Positions 56,976-64,000 of a DNA stretch of 64,000 nucleotides are shown in pieces; position 1 is the stretch's first letter; every line of letters begins with the position of its first letter. Made by a program: the position numbers and the translations under genes. Below the pieces are notes generated by a model that had not been told where the DNA came from, did no database searches, and worked only from the letters and a program-made list of their open reading frames with translations. This stretch comes from Eretmocerus hayati (Eukaryota; Arthropoda; Insecta; Hymenoptera; Aphelinidae). The stretch is from NCBI GenBank assembly GCA_029851415.1, contig CM056742.1, positions 76,932,748-76,996,747 of the forward strand. Direction: 5' to 3'.

Positions 56976-57436
56976 TATTGAACATGACACGAAAATACAG
57001 TTTTGATCAAAGTTACAGAGAAAATCACCAGGAGGATTCTCCAACTTTCAATAAAAACAGTTAGAATAACCGAGAGATTAATATTCTATATTTCTCATCT
57101 TTCTTTATGTTGCTCAATGCAGGAATCTTCAAAAATTCATTATTGAATAATCTGGATTGAACAATGAACTACCTTGCAATTATATTTCGAACCTAACGCG
57201 ATAAAATAGACAAGCTAGCCAGGGAATACAAACGCGCACAGTTTCTTGTGAACATTGCATAACTCTACTTTAGCTTGCAAGCTCGGGCAACTTTGACCAC
57301 AAATTACTCAATAACGACACGTTATCGTTCCTTGCGCCCGTTGAGACTTTGATTCAGCTCGTCAAAATTTATCGTTCAACTACCATACGATCACATTTAG
57401 CTGAAACCCAAAATCCTATGATTTATCGCGGGGTCC

Positions 57437-58760
57437 AGAACACAATCCGCCTCAATCGACCTCAATACTCACTTTCAGTCATTATTACAGATCAACGTCT
57501 CACATATACATCACTTACATCACAGCTGAGGTTCCAATACAATCCAATACTTATTCTAATCATGATCGCATTAACATATCATCGTCCTACATAACTAAAC
57601 GCTATTTGGAGCTTCTGCCATTCAGCAGTCTTATATGATGGATTCCACACCAAAGCGACCTACGGAAAGGGGTCATCTCTCAGATTCTTCTTTGACCTTT
57701 TGCTTTCTCAAAGAGAAAGGGTTGTATTCGTGACAAGAGATTTTTCTTCAATTTTTTCACTCAAATCCATTCTTCATTCTAAAAATCTTTACTTAATGGG
57801 GTTCAGCCTTAACATGGAATTAACATGGAACAGCCTTAAAGTAGTACTAGCGGTACTCAAATTACCTATCAGAAAATTACGAAATTCGGCACAGTGGTAC
57901 ATTAATGCCCCAAACAGACACAGCTGAAATTTCGAAATTTTTAGGAGGTGCGGAGAAAAGTTCTGGGCAATTTCGTGAAAGCCGATGAACACGGCGTCTT
58001 ACGGGGGATTATCGATACACTAATTTCTAACTATCAGATTTCCACAGGAAAGAGCACACAGGTGTAAGAGTACACGAAAAGTGCTTAGAAACAAACAGAT
58101 CAACGATTAGCAGCCTACAAAGAAAGATCTGAGCCAATACGTCACTACTCCAGCGTTGGCGTACTTCACTAGATGACTGTGTTCAGGGTGCATTTTTAAC
58201 ATGGAAAAAACCGGTCTGAACATTGCTGTTAAGAGGAGTTTCACACTGTAAAATGCATGTGATGCGCCAACGCTGCACTACTCTTGACAGTTTCGGGGTT
58301 AGGTTGTCGTCTGCTGTGTGCGTTACCATACCTATATAGGCCGGCGGGGTCGAGTCAAGCGAAGATCTAATCCGCGCTTGGACTCATTAGTACCGCTAGT
58401 ACTACCTTAAAATAAAAAATGTATTTGAGTGTAAAAATTGAAGAAAAATCTCTTGTCACGAATACAATCCCTTCTCTTTGAGAAAGCAAAAGGTCAAAAA
58501 AGAATCTGAGAGATGACCCCTTTCCGTAGGTCGCTTTGGCGTGGAATCCATCATATAAGACTGCTGAGTGGCAGAAGCTCCAAATGGCGTTGAGTTATGT
58601 AATGCGATGAAATATTAATGCGATCATGATTAGAATAAGTATTGAATTATATTGAAACCTCAGCTGTGATGTACGAGATGTATATGTGAGACGTTGATCT
58701 GTAATAATGACTGAAAGTGAGTATTGAGGTCGATTGGGGCGGATTGAGTTCTCGATGTTC
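57437..58760. repeat. Inverted repeat pair around a 0.65-kb centre
   Basis: The left arm (57437-57770) contains CAATACTCACTTTCAGT, GAGCTTCTGCCA and TTTGACCTTTTGCTTTCTC. It is inverted in 58425-58755. The centre is non-coding. The outer words (GAGGTCGATTG(A/G)GGCGGATT) also occur in multiple copies at 58720-58930 and near 42440-42530. Confidence 0.75.
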
Positions 58761-59505
58761 CCAATACTGAGAAAAAGTATTAGAATCGATTGAGGCGGAT
58801 AGGATTTCGGGTCTCCAATATTGATATCCATCATTCAAATCGATTCAGATAAATAGGATGTAAGGACTCCAATGCTTCCACTCAGTATTGAGGTCGATTG
58901 AGGCGGATTGAGATCGAGTTTGAATTTTTGTGTTGTGGGAGCCGCGGAGAAAGTTGTTAAATAATAAGGTGTGTAGAATAATGTTATGTGGCATGCGTGT
59001 CGACAGCCGACGAACAGACAACCGTGGCCTTGGTCTTGGCCACTGCAGCCGAAGGTCGGCATGCCGTATCGTAGCAGACATCTCGTCGCAGATAACGCAG
59101 TACAGATGATGCGATGTGTCTGCTGCGGCGCATAATTTTGGTGCACCAATTGCATGGCCCGTGACCGGCTTATGCGAGATGATGCCACGTTTTTGTGTTG
59201 TGTTTAATTTTTTTCGTCGGTCGAGGAGCATTCCTGTCGAATTGCCTCGTTGGGAATGTTTATTCCCTGCTGTGATGCGTGGCTTGAGCTGTCGTCTGCG
59301 GAGACACAGTGCAGACAAGGTAGCGGACTCAATGCGGATCGAGCTATTTTGAGTTCTCCGAGTGACCCTTTTGTTCGCAAAAGGTCATGACTCATTTCTT
59401 TACATAGGCGGGGGGCATGTCCGATTCAATCGACCTGATTTGGTGTATCGGCAGTGATCCTCTACATAAGTGCCAGAGATTGGTGCTGTTGAGGTGAGTC
59501 AATGG
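58761..59505. other. Unassigned sequence, no gene seen
   Basis: It begins with three short tandem copies of a GTATTGAGGTCGATTGAGGCGGAT-like unit of about 60-70 bp, then a moderately GC-rich stretch (58980-59350) with short frames on both strands that match nothing I know. Confidence 0.4.
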
Positions 59506-60600
59506 AGTTGGGTTTCGCGTACGCGATAAATTGTACGATACGTCACATCATTTTTCGCGCGCGCTCAATTACTAAATCATCGCGATTGCAAGAAATTGTC
59601 CTGATCCCGTTTTCTCTTATTTTCTTTTGAACATGAGCCTCGCGTACGCGATGATCTAACTCGCTCATGCACGACAACAATCATAACATTTTAGTTCATA
59701 CTCGCGTATGCTAATCTCGACAATTTTTCGGGTATTCGTTTTCCCTTTGCGCAGTCCAGATCATCTTTTGGGTAATTCGCATGAACGGAGATGGTGGTTC
59801 ACGCTATGATTTTACCGATGTAAACAACGTAAAATGACTCTTTCACATCATCTCTTGATAAACTTCGGGGCTCTTTCTCCAACATAAAGTCTCGTATTGG
59901 GAACTTGAGAGATTCGTCGCCCTGTGAAATATCAAGGATTGTGACTCCACGCGTAACAATGTCCACTGTAGCGCCCGCGAGAAGCTTCTCTCGCGTACGC
60001 TGAATTTCCTAGATGGGAAGAAAGAGACATTTCTTTCGTAATCGTATGATTGAGAAGCTGACAAAGTATCTGTAGAAGGAAATTTCCGTGTACGCGGGCG
60101 ACTTTCCTCTTCGCACATGCGAGAGTTTCCATTCGCTAACTCGTCGGTTGAGGTTATTTCGAATTACGCGCGCGCTATGTTTTTAATTTTCGCTTACGCG
60201 AAAGATATCAATCCAAGCTCGACTGTCACGAGTTTTGAACTTTTGCGTGCTGGAGTGAAAAATCTTCGCGCACACGAAATTTTCCCAAACCGAACTCGTT
60301 TGGGCCGAATTTTGTGATTACAGCGCACGCAAAAAAATTCCCGGCCTCAAGTGACCTGCTCCGAGTTTTGGATCTTCGCGTGCAAATGGCGATCGCACAC
60401 GAAAATTCAACACTTTCCCGGAGTTATGAACTTTCACGTGCATGGGTTGGGGAATTTTCGGCCATGCAAAAGTTTTTCATCCTCAACTCGTTCGCCGCAT
60501 GTCTCGTACTTTTGCGTGGGCGAACCGGGGAGTCTTCCGCCCTCGTAAGATTTTTCACCTTATCAGATTATTGGAAGCGGAATTTTTCTTTCACTGGATC
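59506..60600. repeat. Degenerate CG-rich short-unit repeat field
   Basis: The 12-bp palindrome TCGCGTACGCGA and its variants recur (about 59515, 59640, 59991), along with CTTTCGCGTGCACGAAA-like words spaced by some 60 bp up to 60560. It looks like an old minisatellite. No coding support. Confidence 0.5.
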
Positions 60601-60649
60601 TCGAAGGCAGTGCTCAGACCTCTTCGGGGGCTCGAATAACAGGTGAGAA

Positions 60650-63600
60650 GAGATGGGATTAACCACTGAGCATCGTTGTTTTGCAGTGATTTCGAAAACT
60701 AGATTTCAACAACGATCTTCAGACAACTCGTAATCGTTATGGGTGCATAGTATTGTGAATGGAAAAGTAACGTGGAATCTTTGGCCTTGGTGGCAATGCA
60801 CAGATCTCCCTAAGGGCTTGAATGATGAGTGATTGGTATCATAATGCATTGCTTGGAATTGTATTATTACAAATCTCGCGGAACCTTGATTCAAACTCTG
60901 AATTTTGGATCGGTTGTGACCGTATAAAATGCAGAATCTCGCAATTGCAAAAATGATATTTTTCCCCTTGATCCCGACGACAATGCACGAAGCTCTCTAA
61001 CAATTTTAAAGTGGGGAATAGCAACTATTTAACTCATAACTGAACATCGTTGTTTTGCAGCGATATCAGGAACAAGACTACAATACGAATTCAAGGATAC
61101 TCGTAGTCATCGTAGGTGCATAGTCTTGTAAAAAGAGATGTCAGATGGATCCCCGGGCCCTGGCGGCAATGCACAGACCTCTCCATAGGCTCGAATGATG
61201 AAAGATTCAAATGATAATGAATTGCTATGATTCTCATAATTGCAGAACTCGCGGAACCTCGATTCGAACTCTGGGTTTTGCATCGGTTGTGATCGTGTTG
61301 GATCCAGGATGGCGTTTTATTAGGAACCCTCTATTCATCTCTTTGATATTAAAAAATAAACAGAGCTCCTCGACATTCAGAATGATGTGAGAGAGCAACC
61401 ATCAGACTCATCACTGAGTATCAATATTTCCCAACGACGTCAGAAACTAGACTACAGTACGATTCCAAGAATACTCGTAATCGTCATGAGATATATTATG
61501 GACTCCTGGGCCTTGGCGGCTAGGCACAGATCTCTCCAAGGGCTCAGATGATGAGTGGTTCACATGATAATTGATTGCTATGATCCGTATCATTGCAGAA
61601 CTCGCGGAACCTCGAATCAAACTCTGAATTTTGGACTGGTTTTGACCGTATCGAATGCAGAATCTCTGAATTGAAAACATGATATTCTTTTTCCCTGTTC
61701 CTGATGCCAATGCACCAATCTCTCTGACAGTTCTCATGATGGGAAAGAGCAATCATCCATTTTATCACTGAGAATCATTGGACTGCAGCCATCTCAGGAA
61801 CAAGACTACAATACTAGTGCAAGAATACTCGTCATCGTTATAGGTGCATAGTCCTGCAAATAAAAATGTGATATGGATCCCTAGGCCTTGGCGGCAATGC
61901 ACAGATCGCTCCGTGTGCTTGAATGATAAGTAATCCACATGATGACAAACTGCTATGATCCGTATCATTGCAGAACTCGTGAAACCTCGATTCAAACACT
62001 GAATTTTGGATCGGTTTTGGCCATATTGAATGCAGAATCGCGCGATTGAGAACATGATATTTTTTTTCGAACCCGATGCCAATGCACAGATCTCTTTGAC
62101 AGTCCGAATGATGTAGATGAGCCATTATTCCACTCATCATTGAGCATTAATATTTTCCAGCGATGTCAGGAACTAGACTAAATCACGAATCGAAGAATAC
62201 TTGTTATCGTTATATGTGCATAGTCTGAATGAAAATGTATTATGGGACCCTGGGCCCTGGTGGCAATGCACGGATCTCTCCAAGGGCTCAGAAGCTGAGT
62301 AATCTACATGATAATTGATTGCTATGATCCGTATCATTGAGAACACGCGGAATCTCAATTCGAACTCTGCATCTCGGACCGGTTGTGACCGTATCGAATG
62401 CAGAATTCCTGAATTGAAAACATGATATTCCTTTTCCTTGTTCGTGATGCCAATGCACCAATCTCTCTGACAGTTCTGATGATGAGAAAGAGCAATCATT
62501 CAACTTATCACTGAGAATCATTGTTTCGCAGCTTTCTCAGAAACAAGACTACAGTATGATTCCAAGAATACTCGTCATCGTTATATGTGCATAGTCTGAA
62601 TGAAAATGTATCATGGACCCCTGGGCCTTGGCGGCAATGCACAGATCTCTCCAAGGGCTCGAAAGATGAGTAATTTACATGATGATTGATTGCTAGGATC
62701 CGTATCATTGCAGAACTCGCGTAACCTCGATTCAAACTGTGAATTTCGGATCGGTTGTGACCGTATCGATTGCAGAATTCCCGAATTGGATGCATGATAT
62801 TTCCTTCCTTGATCTCGATGCGAATGCACGGAGCTCTCTAACAGTTTGACAGGTGTATAATTGCAACTATTCAATTCATTACTGAGCATTGTTGTTTTGC
62901 AGCGATATCAGAAACAAGACTGGAATACGAATTCAAGAATACTCGTAGTCGTCATAGGTGCATAGGATTGTCAATAAGAATGTAATATGGAACCCCGGGC
63001 GCTAGCGGCAATGCACAAACCTCTCCGTGGGCTCAAATGATGAGTAATCCACTTGACGATGATTGCTATGATCCTCATGTTTGGAGAACTCGTGAAACCT
63101 CGATTCGAACTTTGAATTTTGCATCGGTTGTGATCGTGTTGAATGCAGGATAGCGTGATTCAAGGACCCATGATTCATTTTTTCAATATTGAAACAATGC
63201 ACAGAGCTCCCTAACAGTTCGAATGATGTGAGAGAGCAACCATCAAACTCCTTGCCCAGTACTGATATTTCCCAATGACGTCAGAAACTAGACTACAGTA
63301 CGATTCCAAGAATACTCGAAATCGGCATAGGTGCATAGTCTGAATGAAAATGTATTATGGACCCCTGGTCCTTGACGGCAATGCACATATCTCTCCACGG
63401 GGTCAAATGATGATTAATTTACCTGATAATGAATTGCTATGATTTGTGTTATTGCAGAACTCGTGGATTCTTGATCTAAACCCTGAATCTCGGATCAGTT
63501 GTGACCGTATCCAATACAGGATCTCTGAATTGAATGCATAATATTTCCTTTCTTGATCTCGATGCCAATGCACAAAGCTCTCTGACAGTTCGAATGATGG

Positions 63601-63780
63601 AGAAGAGCCATCATTCCACTCATCACTGAGCATCATTATTTTCCAGCGATGTCAGGAACTAGACTACAGTACGATTCCAAGAATACTCGTAATCGTCATA
63701 GGGACATAGTCTGAATGAGAATGTATTATGGACCCCTGGGCTTTGGCGGCAATGCACGGATCTCTCCAAGGGCTGAAATG
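60650..63780. repeat. Satellite array, about 370-bp unit, about 8-9 copies
   Basis: The landmark GGCGGCAATGCACAGATCTC recurs near 60787, 61161, 61516, 61889, 62260, 62630, 63005, 63375 and 63745. Spacing is 355-375 bp. Each unit has a second half-similar phrase (GATGCCAATGCACAGAGCTC), hinting at an ancestral half-unit. Minus-strand short ORFs recur because of the repeat. Confidence 0.9.
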
Positions 63781-64000
63781 GCTCAACTTCAAAATTTGGG
63801 AAAGTCAGAATCCCGAAAAGAAAATTTCGGGAACGTCGTTATTTGGAACGAGCAAGATTCGTAAATGGACGATTTCAGAGCAATCATTCTCTGGAATATA
63901 AAAGTTCGTAATCATCACAATTCGGAAAACCATGATTCATAACGATCAGAATTCGGATGATGATGATTCCGAAATGTCTGTACTCGGCGTTGGCAAATTT
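63781..64000. other. End of window, simple-sequence-like
   Basis: Short repeated words (AATCATCACAATTCGGAA, GATTCATAACGATCAGAATTCGG) suggest another degenerate repeat that runs off the window. No gene. Confidence 0.4.

Larger units (their letters stand above)
44325..57436. mobile_element. TIR element interrupted by an LTR retroelement
   Basis: Left arm 44325-44680 (GGACCCCGCCATAAATCATAGG ...) is inverted at about 57090-57436 (... GATTTATCGCGGGGTCC). Both arms share CAAAGTCTCAACGGGCGCAAG, the GCTTGCAAGCT segment and further matches. Without the LTR element between them the element is about 1.2 kb and non-coding. No target duplication could be recognised. Confidence 0.7.

Noticed and set aside
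60839..63636. Repeated minus-strand ORFs (GIxNREKEYHVF-like) as tandem genes
   Set aside because: They follow the 370-bp satellite period and shift frame between units.

Overview
The window looks like arthropod nuclear DNA, most likely from an insect. The evidence is AT-rich sequence, GT-AG introns of about 70-90 nt, Ty3/Gypsy and Penelope-type retroelements, hAT-like palindromic elements and several satellites. I saw no convincing host protein-coding gene. Nearly everything is an endogenous viral element, a transposon or a repeat. The species cannot be fixed from sequence alone.

About 2.7-19.7 kb: an endogenised Maverick/Polinton (adintovirus-like) element with an almost complete gene set. 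In order: an SSB-like OB protein (-), a protein-primed DNA polymerase B (+, broken), a spliced coiled-coil gene (-, broken), an acidic conserved element gene (-, split by a 40-bp duplication) and the packaging ATPase (-). Across a shared divergent promoter come a PLA2 / core-peptide / adenain-like protease fusion (+), a minor capsid (penton-like) protein (+), a 56-aa overlapping ORF (+), a double-jelly-roll major capsid protein (+), a conserved unknown ORF (+) and a DDE integrase with a chromo-like tail (+, broken). Beyond the integrase lie two tRNA-type genes, a spliced 119-aa gene and an intact, intronless ribonucleotide reductase small subunit. Replication and integration genes are decayed. 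The ATPase, protease fusion, capsid genes and RNR remain open. Several genes carry short spliceosome-type introns, and at least three share a TATA-GGTGTT promoter motif. No terminal inverted repeats were found by eye, so the outer limits are unknown.

About 21-31.1 kb: a decayed Ty3/Gypsy element on the minus strand. It has an LTR, a tRNA-Leu type PBS, a gag with three zinc knuckles, protease, RT, RNase H, a possible macro-like domain, and integrase. A 2.88-kb hAT-like palindromic element with an 8-bp target duplication interrupts it, as does a Penelope 3' fragment carrying a hammerhead-type motif.

About 31.4-37.2 kb: foldback and palindromic elements nested inside one another, then a LINE RT scrap. 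About 38.7-42.5 kb: a second copy of the repeat at the window start, then an 11-copy satellite of about 249 bp.

About 42.5-57.4 kb: a nest. A Gypsy gag-protease remnant is cut by a TIR element, which in turn contains a young 11.9-kb LTR element (LTRs near 99% identical, 4-bp TSD) with no recognisable gag or pol, resembling a large retrotransposon derivative. About 57.4-64 kb: an inverted repeat pair, a CG-rich degenerate repeat field, and an array of about 370-bp units.
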